From the NCBI RefSeq assembly GCF_001550135.1, contig NZ_LRUE01000021.1:125434-189433 (forward strand): 64,000 bases of DNA, in the 5' to 3' direction. Below are positions 35,765 through 43,775 of this stretch, one piece after another; positions within the stretch are counted from its first letter, which is position 1, and the number at the start of each line of letters is the position of its first letter. Both the position numbers and the translations under genes were made by a program. The notes under the pieces were generated by a model. The model was not told where the DNA came from, made no database searches, and worked only from the letters and a program-made list of their open reading frames with translations. Origin of the DNA: Pseudoalteromonas shioyasakiensis. GTDB lineage: Bacteria > Pseudomonadota > Gammaproteobacteria > Enterobacterales > Alteromonadaceae.

Positions 35765-37357
35765 TTAAGCTAAGTCAGACCATGCTAAATTGAATTTACG
35801 TAAGTATTTTTGTAATCGAGTTGAGTCATTGGCTTGTGCTTTTTTGGTACGACTCACATCAAATAATTCACGACCAGCTGAGGCCATGCTTGAATGCTGC
35901 TCACAGATACTAAGCACATAATTTAACTGAGCAATATCAAACTGATCTAAATTCGCTATTTGCTCTTCTGACAAATAGTGAGCAAGGCGATTAGACGCTT
36001 TAGGTTGCACATTAGATTGCCATGAGTCTTGTAACCGTGCGATTTCGTCATTAACATCAGTCACGGTAATACGCGAAGAGCTCGCTAAAGTACATAAACG
36101 AGTAATTGCAGAGCTTAAATCACGAAAGTTTCCCCGCCATACCGCTCGCTTCGACATAGCAAACTGCTCAAACAACTGCTTTGCTTCTTTATTGAATTGA
36201 ATTCGCTGCCCGGTTTTTTGCTCAAATAAACCCATTTCATAGTCAATATTGGCAGGTATATCTTCTTTTCTGTCTTTTAATGCCGGTAACTGATAGCTCC
36301 ACAAATTGATACGCGCTAATAAATCTTCACGAAACAGCCCTTTTTCGACTTCGGCTTTTAAATCTTTGTTAGTGCCAGCTATGAGTTGAAAATCACTCGC
36401 AACAGTTTGATCACTGCCCACTGGATGAAAGGTCTTATTTTCAATGGCATGTAACAGCATTGCTTGCTCTTCTAAACCAAGCTCGCCAATTTCATCTAAA
36501 AACAGCACACCATTATTTGCAGTGAGTAAGTAACCGCTTCGCTCTTTTTGAGCACCTGTAAAAGCTCCTTTTGTGTGGCCAAACAAAGCAGCCATGGCAT
36601 TTTCACCACGTAATGTGGCGCAGTTAACCGACACAAGCTCACCTTTTAAAATGGCGCGCTTCTTTTTCAGTTTATAAATTCTCGTTGCCAACTGGCTTTT
36701 ACCAGCTCCCGTAGGACCCGTCAGAAGCATAGGATCATCTGAACGAATAGCCACAACTTCAATCTGCGCAATCAACTTATTGAATGCACTGTTTTTAGTT
36801 TGAATACCGCCTTTTAAAAATGCATTACCTTCTAAATGCTCTTTATCAAAACGAGTGGCAAGTTGATCATATTTAGATAAGTCCAAATCAATAATTTGAA
36901 TCTTACCTGTCGCTTTATTTTGATTATGCTTATTGGGTGATGTTTGAATTAAACGCCCAGGAAAATGACCACTCTCGGTTAATAAGAAAATACATATCTG
37001 CACAACATGGGTGCCAGTCGTGATATGAAAAAAGTAATCGTGCTGATCAGCATCAAAACGCTGTTGATGGCACCAATCATAAAGCTTGGCGTAAACCTCT
37101 TCAAAATCCCAAGGGTCTATAAAGTTAATATTTTCAAGGCATACCGTGGTTTCTGGGGAAACTGACTCAATATCTACTGCAACATTATTCGCTAAACGCG
37201 AGCTATGAGTATCATGCATCATATACAGCTTATTAACGATGAACTCTTCTTGACTACATAAACTGACATTGGGTCGCCATCTTGCCCAACGATCAACACG
37301 CTTACCCACATAGTCTAATTGAGTTCCGAGAATACTCACCACAATCGTACTTTTCAA
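35765..37357 (-). CDS. rtcR: Sigma-54-dependent activator of RNA repair
   Basis: A protein of 530 residues. The N-terminal RtcR domain (about 1-180, with VVSILGTQLDYVGKRVDRW and HITTGTHVVQICIFLLTESG) is a CARF-like ligand-binding fold that senses RNA-damage products. A central AAA+ domain follows with Walker A GPTGAGKS (214-221), the sigma-54 contact motif GAFTGA (264-269) and Walker B region VLFLDEIGEL. The C-terminus holds the DNA-binding helices (SMASAGRELFDVSRTKK). It is divergent from the slipin-rtcB-rtcA operon, whose leader has a sigma-54 promoter. In E. coli RtcR stays off until RNA damage relieves its N-terminal domain. Confidence 0.95.
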   Translation of the reverse strand: MKSTIVVSILGTQLDYVGKRVDRWARWRPNVSLCSQEEFIVNKLYMMHDTHSSRLANNVAVDIESVSPETTVCLENINFIDPWDFEEVYAKLYDWCHQQRFDADQHDYFFHITTGTHVVQICIFLLTESGHFPGRLIQTSPNKHNQNKATGKIQIIDLDLSKYDQLATRFDKEHLEGNAFLKGGIQTKNSAFNKLIAQIEVVAIRSDDPMLLTGPTGAGKSQLATRIYKLKKKRAILKGELVSVNCATLRGENAMAALFGHTKGAFTGAQKERSGYLLTANNGVLFLDEIGELGLEEQAMLLHAIENKTFHPVGSDQTVASDFQLIAGTNKDLKAEVEKGLFREDLLARINLWSYQLPALKDRKEDIPANIDYEMGLFEQKTGQRIQFNKEAKQLFEQFAMSKRAVWRGNFRDLSSAITRLCTLASSSRITVTDVNDEIARLQDSWQSNVQPKASNRLAHYLSEEQIANLDQFDIAQLNYVLSICEQHSSMASAGRELFDVSRTKKAQANDSTRLQKYLRKFNLAWSDLA

Positions 37358-37505
37358 AATATATCCTTATAGATAGAAACTGTATCTATTTAAATACCAA
37401 GTAACACTATCGTCAAGTACCTCATCACCCAACACAAACTACAAAAATATAATAAAAACATAAAAATCAGTGCGTTAGAAACTAAAAAACACTCTTTTTT
37501 AGTTG

Positions 37506-37521
37506 TGGCACAGCTCTTGGA
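37506..37521 (+). promoter_or_regulatory. Sigma-54 promoter of the RNA-repair operon
   Basis: TGGCAC at -24 and TTGGA at -12, with correct spacing, differ from consensus only in the second base of the -12 GC. Transcription would start near 37531, exactly where the structured leader begins. Confidence 0.8.
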
Positions 37522-37530
37522 ATAGAGAAG

Positions 37531-37601
37531 TGTGATTAATTAGGAGTGATTCAAATATCACCCTGGTGCGTTACACACTGTGAACACGTATGCCTAATCA
37601 C
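37531..37601 (+). ncRNA. Putative structured 5' leader RNA (three-way junction)
   Basis: A closing stem GTGATTA (37532-37538) with TAATCAC (37595-37601) encloses two hairpins: GTGAT/ATCAC (37546-37561) and GTT-A-CAC/GTGAAC (37570-37585). It begins within a base or two of the predicted sigma-54 start and ends six bases before the first tRNA-like element. Folded by hand; no Rfam family is assigned. Confidence 0.45.
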
Positions 37602-37606
37602 AAAAC

Positions 37607-37679
37607 TATTAATGTAGCTCAGAGGTAGAGCAGCGAAATGATTTCGTCGGTCATGGGTTCGATTCCCATCTTAATACCA
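37607..37679 (+). ncRNA. tRNA-like RNA element 1, short anticodon loop
   Basis: The parts of a tRNA are present in order. D arm: GCTC, loop AGAGGTA, GAGC. Anticodon arm: GCGAA, loop ATGAT, TTCGT. Variable loop: CGGTC. T arm: ATGGG, loop TTCGATT, CCCAT. The acceptor strands TATTAA(T)G and CTTAATA pair with one bulged T and are followed by an encoded CCA. The anticodon loop has only five bases with a 5 bp stem (or seven with a 4 bp stem, then lacking T33), so this is unlikely to decode. It lies in the leader of the rtcBA-type operon and may be a mimic of damaged tRNA or a repair substrate. Confidence 0.65.
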
Positions 37680-37748
37680 TAAGTAGCTCAAACAGGTAGA
37701 GCACCAAAACCAATTTGGATGTTGCGGGTTCAAATCCCGCCTTAGTCA
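37677..37748 (+). ncRNA. tRNA-like RNA element 2, short anticodon loop
   Basis: This follows element 1 directly. D arm: GCTC, loop AAACAGGTA, GAGC. Anticodon arm: CCAAA, loop ACCAA, TTTGG. Variable loop: ATGTT. T arm: GCGGG, loop TTCAAAT, CCCGC. Only four acceptor pairs remain (TAAG with CTTA), and there is no CCA. The five-base anticodon loop is shared with element 1, which argues against random decay of two tRNA genes. The element probably acts as RNA within the operon leader. Confidence 0.6.
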
Positions 37749-37910
37749 AAATCGTAACTTTAAATGTTAGTAAGTCGTTGTTTGCGCTGACTGATAAACG
37801 CTTAAGCATGAACGATAACAGCAAGCCGGATGCTCCCTGTTATTGCGACGCCCAAAGCCTTTTTCAGATAACAAATACACACTTGCTAACAATCAATAAG
37901 GAAATAGAAC
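37749..37910 (+). other. Leader segment between tRNA-like elements and slipin
   Basis: An untranslated segment of 162 bases. A short open frame (from 37715, or ATG 37808, to 37963) crosses it and overlaps slipin, but it has no good Shine-Dalgarno and no recognised domain, so I do not call it a gene. The GGAAATAG just before 37911 serves slipin. Confidence 0.4.
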
Positions 37911-39065
37911 ATGTTAAGAAAAACACAATTAGTAGCAGAGAACCAAAGAGTGCTCGTTTTTAAAGACCAGCAACTAACAGACGTGTTAACGCCAGGAAAG
38001 CATCGTTATTGGGATTTTCAGAAGCAGCTTGAGTTTGTCACCTTTGATATTAACTCACTGTATTTCTCAGAGCGAAATACTGAACGTTTGTACCGCAATA
38101 ATCCAATCTTGCAACAGCATATAAGTCATTGGAAACTTGAGAACAACGAACTAGGTATGTTGTATGTTGATGATTTACTACAAGGGATCGTCGCTCCTGG
38201 TGAGCACTTATATATTTGGCAAGATGCAGGGGCTATAAAACTTGAAAGAATTACTCTCAACAGCACTCAAGCGGTGCCTGAGCAATTATTAAATTTAGTT
38301 AATCGAGCTGGTGCAAATAGCGCAACTCGCTTAATTAGAAGCGAAAAAACAGTCGCAATCAAACCGATCGCCGAGTTTAAAGTCGCGAAAGAGCATGTAG
38401 GCTTACTTTACATTAACGGCCATTTTATTGGGAAGTTGCAGCCTGGTATTCATGCCTATTGGCAATTTAACCATGATATTGAAGTGAAATGTTATGACTG
38501 TAGAACACAAAGCGTAGAAGTATCTGGGCAAGAAATTCTCAGCAAAGACCGTGTTAGCCTACGCATTAATTTGACTGCCAATATCAAGCTGATGGATGCT
38601 GAGCTTGCAGCAAAGAGCGTAGATAAATTGGATGAATTCATCTACAAAACTCTACAACTAGCACTCAGAGAAGCGGTTGGTACAAAAACGCTCGATGATA
38701 TCTTATTAGATAAGTTGTATATCAATGAAACAGTGAAAGAGCTGGTGATTGAACAGCTGAAGGAGATTGGTATTGCTCTATCTGGCGTTGGTGTGAAAGA
38801 CATTATTTTACCGGGCGAGATGAAAGCCATTTTAAATCAAGTAGTCGAAGCGCAAAAAGCAGCTGAGGCAAATGTAATAAAGCGACGTGAAGAAACATCA
38901 GCAACACGCAGCTTACACAACACCGCGAAAGTAATTGAGAACAACCCGACGCTAATGCGCCTTAAAGAGTTAGAGGCATTAGAGAAAGTCGCAGAAAAAA
39001 TAAATAACTTAACTGTTTATGGCGGCCTTGAAGGGCTAATGAGCGGGGTCGTAAAAATAGCCTAA
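37911..39065 (+). CDS. Slipin (SPFH/band-7) protein of the RNA-repair operon
   Basis: A protein of 384 residues. The SPFH region (about 160-300) includes EHVGLLYINGHFIGKLQPGIHAYWQF, CYDCRTQSVEVSGQEILSKDRVSLRI and the helix EAVGTKTLDDILLDK; a helical coiled-coil tail with QVVEAQKAAEANVIKRREETSATR follows. The N-terminal 150 residues hold a second, partly repeated SPFH-like segment (VLVFKDQQLTDVLTPGKHRYWDF). It lacks the N-terminal membrane hairpin of typical slipins, so it may be soluble or peripheral. Slipins recur in RtcR-controlled operons of many bacteria, but their job there is unknown. It is the first protein-coding gene after the tRNA-like leader. Confidence 0.88.
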   Translation: MLRKTQLVAENQRVLVFKDQQLTDVLTPGKHRYWDFQKQLEFVTFDINSLYFSERNTERLYRNNPILQQHISHWKLENNELGMLYVDDLLQGIVAPGEHLYIWQDAGAIKLERITLNSTQAVPEQLLNLVNRAGANSATRLIRSEKTVAIKPIAEFKVAKEHVGLLYINGHFIGKLQPGIHAYWQFNHDIEVKCYDCRTQSVEVSGQEILSKDRVSLRINLTANIKLMDAELAAKSVDKLDEFIYKTLQLALREAVGTKTLDDILLDKLYINETVKELVIEQLKEIGIALSGVGVKDIILPGEMKAILNQVVEAQKAAEANVIKRREETSATRSLHNTAKVIENNPTLMRLKELEALEKVAEKINNLTVYGGLEGLMSGVVKIA

Positions 39066-39093
39066 CAGGCTAGGACGAGTAAGGAATCAAATT

Positions 39094-40320
39094 ATGTGTA
39101 ATAACTACAACACAATCGAACAACAAGGACAGGTACCTATAAAGGCATGGACAAAAGGCGTACCGTTTGAAGATGCAGCTATTGCTCAATTAAATAATAT
39201 TGCGCAAATGTCGCTAGTTCATTCTCATATCGCGGTCATGCCAGATGTTCACATGGGCAAAGGCGCCACAATAGGTAGCGTCATTCCCTCTGTAGATGCA
39301 GTGATCCCCGCAGCGGTAGGTGTTGATATTGGTTGCGGCATGGTTGCAACTAAAACAACGTTAACGGCTTCGCAACTGCCCGATAATCTGGCGGCAATTC
39401 GTCATGCGTTTGAAGCTGCGGTACCACATGGTCGAACGGGCCGAGGTAGAGGGGCTCGCGACAGAGGTGCTTGGCATAATATTCCTGATGTTGTTGCAGG
39501 TGAGTGGCAAAAACTTGAGAAGCGGTTTGAAAAAATCTGCGCTAAGCACCCTGCAATTAAAAACAGTAATCATGTAAATCACCTAGGTACGATGGGCACA
39601 GGCAATCATTTTTTAGAGCTCTGCCTAGATGAAAACAATGCTGTTTGGATCATGCTGCACTCAGGTAGCCGAGGAGTTGGTAACCGCATAGGCACTTACT
39701 TTATCGAGCTGGCTAAAAAAGAGATGGAGCGTCATCAAATCAACTTACCTGATATGGATCTTGCGTATCTGAAAGAAGGAAGCGAATACTTTGATGACTA
39801 TGTTGAGGCTGTGGAATGGGCGCAAGATTTTGCAGCTAAAAACAGAGAGATCATGATGTTTAACGCTATCAAAGCGCTTAAAAAGCAAATACCTATCGCT
39901 TTTGAAACCGCGGAGCTTGCTGTTAACTGTCATCATAACTATATCTCGCGTGAGCATCACTTTGGCAAAGATTGTTTTGTAACACGCAAAGGAGCTGTAC
40001 GTGCACAAAAAGGTGAAATGGGGATCATTCCCGGAAGTATGGGAGCGCGCTCTTTTATTGTTCGCGGCTTAGGAAACCCAGATAGCTTTAATAGCTGTAG
40101 TCATGGAGCCGGCCGAGTCATGTCTCGTACAAAAGCTAAAAATGTCTTTAATATTCAAGATCAAATAGCGGCAACCCAAGGGGTAGAATGCCGCAAAGAT
40201 GCTGCGGTGATTGATGAAATTCCGCATGCGTACAAGGATATTGAAAAGGTTATGGCAGCACAGCAAGACTTGGTTGAGGTTGTGCATACGCTAAAACAAA
40301 TAGTCTGCGTAAAAGGATGA
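39094..40320 (+). CDS. rtcB: RNA 3'-phosphate/5'-hydroxyl ligase
   Basis: A protein of 408 residues, the same length as E. coli RtcB. It joins 2',3'-cyclic-phosphate or 3'-phosphate ends to 5'-OH ends using GTP and Mn2+. Conserved motifs: HIAVMPDVHMGKGATIGSVI, the metal site VGVDIGCGM, GTGNHFLEL, HSGSRGVGN, the His-rich NCHHNY, IPGSMGARSFIVRG, and the guanylylated His at residue 337 (CSHGAGRVMSRTKA). It would religate tRNAs cut in their anticodon loops. It lies between slipin and rtcA, with 28 bp and a short overlap respectively. Confidence 0.97.
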   Translation: MCNNYNTIEQQGQVPIKAWTKGVPFEDAAIAQLNNIAQMSLVHSHIAVMPDVHMGKGATIGSVIPSVDAVIPAAVGVDIGCGMVATKTTLTASQLPDNLAAIRHAFEAAVPHGRTGRGRGARDRGAWHNIPDVVAGEWQKLEKRFEKICAKHPAIKNSNHVNHLGTMGTGNHFLELCLDENNAVWIMLHSGSRGVGNRIGTYFIELAKKEMERHQINLPDMDLAYLKEGSEYFDDYVEAVEWAQDFAAKNREIMMFNAIKALKKQIPIAFETAELAVNCHHNYISREHHFGKDCFVTRKGAVRAQKGEMGIIPGSMGARSFIVRGLGNPDSFNSCSHGAGRVMSRTKAKNVFNIQDQIAATQGVECRKDAAVIDEIPHAYKDIEKVMAAQQDLVEVVHTLKQIVCVKG

Positions 40321-40322
40321 TA

Positions 40323-41351
40323 ATGAACTATTTAATAATCGATGGAGCACAAGGTGAAGGCGGAGGGCAAGTACTTCGCACCGCCCTCACCTTATCAATG
40401 TTAACCAAGCAAGCCATTGAAGTTGTTAATATTCGGGCCAAGCGAAAAAAGCCTGGCCTGTTACGCCAGCACCTAACCTGTGTGTTAGCAGCACAACAAA
40501 TCTGTGATGCCGAAACAGCAGGAGTTGAACTAGGCTCAAACCATATTCGCTTTGCGCCTAAACAAATAAAAGCGGGTGATTATCACTTTGCGATTGGCAC
40601 AGCAGGCAGTACAACTCTTGTATGCCAAACTGTATTACTGACATTAGCGACAGCAAAGCAGCCCTCTACCATAACCTTTGAAGGTGGCACACATAATGGC
40701 ATGTCACCTTCACTGTGCTTTTTTGAGCACTGTTATTTGCCAGCTTTAGCAAAAATGGGGGTGTATTGTGAGCTTACAGTTACCAAGTATGGCTTTTACC
40801 CTGCCGGTGGTGGCAAATGGCAGTTAACCGTTTACCCGTGTGAAACATTAAAGCCCTTTGCGCATTTTGCACCGCCAACTAAGGATGCCAAAAAGTCGAT
40901 TAAAGTACTTGTTAACAAGTTACCGGGGCATGTTGCGAAGCGTGAAATTAGCACTGTAAAACAAAACCTTGGTTGGACAAACGCTGAAACCACGATCACT
41001 CAAGTAGAAAGTATTGGAGCAGGAAACAGCTTGCAGCTACATATAACATCAGACACTCATAACAGTATTTTTGAAGTTATTGGTCAACATGGCGTTGCAG
41101 CACAAAAGGTGGCTCTGAAAGCCGTAGAACAAGTTACACAATTTACCCAATCAGCAGCGGCAGTAGAAGAACATCTGGCAGATCAGCTGCTTTTGCCATT
41201 AGCTTTGGCCGGTAAAGGCGAGTTCAAAACCAATGAACCAAGCTTGCACAGCTTAACCAATGCAGAGGTCATAAAAACGCTTTTGCATGTAGAGATAACG
41301 TTTACTCAGCTTGATGATAACCTTTGGCAGGTATCATTAACTGATACCTAA
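40323..41351 (+). CDS. rtcA: RNA 3'-terminal phosphate cyclase
   Basis: A protein of 342 residues. It converts RNA 3'-phosphates to 2',3'-cyclic phosphates, using ATP through a His adduct. The start LIIDGAQGEGGGQVLRTAL is the family signature; LRQHLTCVLAAQQI, GTAGSTTLVCQTVL, FEGGTHNGMSPS, FYPAGGGKW and the active-site His in VEEHLADQLLLPLAL follow. The ATG at 40323 has AAAAGG at good spacing; an ATG at 40317 overlapping the rtcB stop is too close to that site. Together with RtcB it forms the classical RNA-repair pair. Confidence 0.95.
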   Translation: MNYLIIDGAQGEGGGQVLRTALTLSMLTKQAIEVVNIRAKRKKPGLLRQHLTCVLAAQQICDAETAGVELGSNHIRFAPKQIKAGDYHFAIGTAGSTTLVCQTVLLTLATAKQPSTITFEGGTHNGMSPSLCFFEHCYLPALAKMGVYCELTVTKYGFYPAGGGKWQLTVYPCETLKPFAHFAPPTKDAKKSIKVLVNKLPGHVAKREISTVKQNLGWTNAETTITQVESIGAGNSLQLHITSDTHNSIFEVIGQHGVAAQKVALKAVEQVTQFTQSAAAVEEHLADQLLLPLALAGKGEFKTNEPSLHSLTNAEVIKTLLHVEITFTQLDDNLWQVSLTDT

Positions 41352-41366
41352 TTAGGATGATCGGCA

Positions 41367-42623
41367 ATGGAAAACACATTAAAACATGTTTATTTAGTCG
41401 GTGGTGCAGTTCGCGACAAATTGCTAAACAGAGCGGCAGCTGATCAAGACTTTGTTGTTGTGGGTGAAACACCAGAAACCATGTTAGCCCTAGGCTTTGA
41501 AACTGTTGGTAGAGATTTTCCAGTATTTTTACATCCAACCACCAAGCAAGAATATGCCCTCGCTCGCACTGAACGAAAGCAAGGTCGTGGCTACAAAGGG
41601 TTCACGGTGAATGCCAGTACCAGCGTAACTTTAGAAGACGACCTTGCGCGACGAGACTTAACTATCAATGCAATGGCGATGAGTGCCGATGGCGAGCTTA
41701 TAGACCCATTTAACGGCCAACAAGATTTAAATAACAAAGTACTTAGACATACATCAGCCGCATTTGCTGAAGATCCATTACGTGTTTTGAGAGTAGCTCG
41801 ATTTTTAGCTCGTTTTGGTGAAAGCTTTAGTATACACCCGGAAACCAAGGCATTAATGATGCAAATACACCAACAAGGTGAATTAGCTTATTTAACGCCA
41901 GAACGGGTTTGGAAAGAAACCGAAAAAGCACTTGCTGAGCCTCACCCTGAGCTTTACTTCAAGACGTTGTATGGTTTAGGTGTGTTTCCAGAAATAGATG
42001 CAATGAGTGGTGTTCCCCAACCAAAAGAACACCACCCTGAGGGCGATGTTTACACCCACACACTGTTAGTTTTGCAAAGAGCGGCTCAGCTAAATTTTGA
42101 TGTAGAAACTCGCTTTGCCGCATTAACGCATGATTTTGGCAAGGCGACGAGCTTTGAGCTAAACGGTAATTTACATGGCCATGAACAACGCGGCGTGACA
42201 GTTATCAAGGCGTTTTGTCAGCGTTTAAAAGTGCCTAAACGGTTTTATGAGCTGGCAGCATTAACCAGTGACAATCATACGCGTTGTCACAAAATCGCAA
42301 AGCTAACACCAAAAACATTACATAAATTACTTGTCGACAAGCTAAATGCGCAAAATAAGCCTGCGCGGTTTTTGCAGTTTTTGGATGCGTGTCAGTGTGA
42401 TGCGCAAGGACGGGGACCAAGCTTTATACATCGGCCTTATGCGCAACGAACACTTGCACTGGATTTAGTAAAACAACTAAACAAACTAAATAAAAAAGCA
42501 CTTGTGCAACAAGCAATACAGCAAGGTAAAAGCGGCATAGCCATCGGAAAAGAAGTTCGCGAAGCAGAAATAAAGCAACTACGAGATTACCTCACAGAGC
42601 AAAGTAGTAAGGAAACAAAATGA
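41367..42623 (+). CDS. cca: CCA-adding tRNA nucleotidyltransferase with HD domain
   Basis: A protein of 418 residues, slightly longer than E. coli Cca (412). It adds or restores the CCA end of tRNAs with CTP and ATP. The nucleotidyltransferase core shows YLVGGAVRDKLL and DQDFVVVG with the metal Asp pair, then EYALARTERKQGRGYKGF, RRDLTINAMAM and EDPLRVLRVARFLARFG. An HD phosphohydrolase-type domain follows (HTLLVLQRA, ALTHDFGKATS), as in the multifunctional gammaproteobacterial enzyme. Embedded 15 bp after rtcA and overlapping rlaP, it is probably made on damage to rebuild tRNA 3' ends. Whether a housekeeping cca exists elsewhere is not visible here. Confidence 0.95.
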   Translation: MENTLKHVYLVGGAVRDKLLNRAAADQDFVVVGETPETMLALGFETVGRDFPVFLHPTTKQEYALARTERKQGRGYKGFTVNASTSVTLEDDLARRDLTINAMAMSADGELIDPFNGQQDLNNKVLRHTSAAFAEDPLRVLRVARFLARFGESFSIHPETKALMMQIHQQGELAYLTPERVWKETEKALAEPHPELYFKTLYGLGVFPEIDAMSGVPQPKEHHPEGDVYTHTLLVLQRAAQLNFDVETRFAALTHDFGKATSFELNGNLHGHEQRGVTVIKAFCQRLKVPKRFYELAALTSDNHTRCHKIAKLTPKTLHKLLVDKLNAQNKPARFLQFLDACQCDAQGRGPSFIHRPYAQRTLALDLVKQLNKLNKKALVQQAIQQGKSGIAIGKEVREAEIKQLRDYLTEQSSKETK

Positions 42624-43435
42624 ATAACACAACAGCACACTCAGCAATCGATGACAGTGTAAGAGCTGAAATAATGCGACGCATAAAAACGGCAGAAGCA
42701 GAACATAACGTTAAAGTGTTATTTGCTATTGAGTCGGGTAGCCGAGCATGGGGATTTGCAAGTCCTAACAGTGATTATGATGTGCGCTTTATCTATGCGC
42801 ATGCTAAAGATTGGTATGTAGCAATTGATGTTGAAGAGCAAAGAGATGTAATTGAATACCCAATCGTCGATGAAATCGATATAAATGGTTGGGATATTCG
42901 TAAAGCACTCAAACTATTCAGCAAATCAAATCCCGCGTTTATTGAGTGGTTACAATCCCCCATAGTGTATGTTGATGATGGCTTTTTTGCTGCACATGCA
43001 AAGCGGCTAATGCCACAGATAGTGTCATCTCATAAAGGCATTTATCATTACCTGCATATGGCAAAAGGTAACTTTAGAGAGTATCTGAAAAAAGAGCGCG
43101 TTCCGCTGAAAAAATACTTTTACGTATTACGACCACTACTGGCGATTATGTGGCTCGAAAAATACGATGAACCAGCTCCGATTGAGTTTGATAAACTAAG
43201 GGAGCTTGTCAAAGAGAACCTTGCATTGGATGCTGCGATTTCAGATTTGCTCGCCCGAAAAAGGGTAAGCTTAGAAAAAGAATACGCGCCAGCTGTGCCT
43301 GTAATTAATGAGTTTATCGAAGCAGAGTTAACACGGCATGAAAACTACACAGCTAACGTAAAGAAGAAAGTCGTCGATTTTGATGCTTTAAATCAGTTGT
43401 TTAAAGAAACATTAGCAAGATACAGTGAATCCTAA
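42620..43435 (+). CDS. rlaP: RlaP-type nucleotidyltransferase of RNA repair operons
   Basis: A protein of 271 residues. The polymerase-beta-like nucleotidyltransferase motif is VLFAIESGSRAWGFASPNSD followed by YDVRFIY, giving the GSxxxG and DxD-type catalytic elements; the rest is helical (DINGWDIRKALKLFSKSNPAFIEWL). This is the family labelled RlaP in Pfam, associated with RNA ligase operons. The exact reaction is not established; adding or altering nucleotides at broken RNA ends is the usual proposal. It overlaps the cca stop by four bases and is the last gene of the RtcR operon, with its stop codon inside the terminator loop. Confidence 0.85.
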   Translation: MNNTTAHSAIDDSVRAEIMRRIKTAEAEHNVKVLFAIESGSRAWGFASPNSDYDVRFIYAHAKDWYVAIDVEEQRDVIEYPIVDEIDINGWDIRKALKLFSKSNPAFIEWLQSPIVYVDDGFFAAHAKRLMPQIVSSHKGIYHYLHMAKGNFREYLKKERVPLKKYFYVLRPLLAIMWLEKYDEPAPIEFDKLRELVKENLALDAAISDLLARKRVSLEKEYAPAVPVINEFIEAELTRHENYTANVKKKVVDFDALNQLFKETLARYSES

Positions 43436-43454
43436 GCTCACTGTATCTGTTTTT
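43418..43454. terminator. Terminator between the convergent RNA-repair operons
   Basis: A perfect 11 bp stem AGATACAGTGA with TCACTGTATCT has a nine-base loop containing the rlaP stop, and is followed by GTTTTT. It ends the rtcB-rtcA-cca-rlaP transcript and adjoins the stop of the converging phosphatase gene. Confidence 0.88.
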
Positions 43455-43775
43455 CTACAAGTATTGATTTACGACATCAACTAAAGTTTCAATGAGTGCC
43501 TCATCCATATATTGGTACTCATCGGGTATATCGAGTACCTGAATCGGCTTGTATTGTAATAAACGGCTAAACCGCGCTTTAATGCGTTGTTTATGCTTAT
43601 GTTCCATCACAAAAATTATATCTGCCCAATTAATATCAGCAGTTGTTACCGTGTGCCTTGCTCGTGGGCTTGTGCCTGCAGAGCGGGCTTTAATGCCATT
43701 GTATTGGTTGTATACCTTTTCAGCCGTTGGGCTACGCCACTGGTTACGGCTACATATAAACAGTAAGTTTTCCAT
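43455..43775 (-). CDS. Small low-molecular-weight protein tyrosine phosphatase-like protein
   Basis: A protein of 106 residues. The phosphatase loop [10 protein letters not shown] keeps the Cys-x5-Arg-Ser/Thr pattern close to the N-terminus ([13 protein letters not shown]), and a late Asp-rich segment [11 protein letters not shown] can supply the general acid. It belongs to the short tyrosine phosphatase-like family (COG4551 type). The start at 43775 lies inside the end of prfH (26 bp overlap), so it is co-expressed with rtcB2 and prfH. Its substrate is unknown; in this setting a phosphoprotein or a phosphate on damaged RNA are both conceivable. Earlier in-frame starts would only add prfH-overlapping residues. 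Confidence 0.8.
   Translation of the reverse strand: MENLLFICSRNQWRSPTAEKVYNQYNGIKARSAGTSPRARHTVTTADINWADIIFVMEHKHKQRIKARFSRLLQYKPIQVLDIPDEYQYMDEALIETLVDVVNQYL

Noticed and set aside
37607-37748. Ordinary tRNA genes
   Set aside because: Both have an anticodon arm two bases too short, no T33, and defective acceptor stems, so they are listed as tRNA-like RNAs.
37715-37963. An 82-codon open frame between the tRNA-like elements and slipin
   Set aside because: It begins inside tRNA-like element 2, overlaps the slipin start in another frame, has no good Shine-Dalgarno and no recognisable domain.
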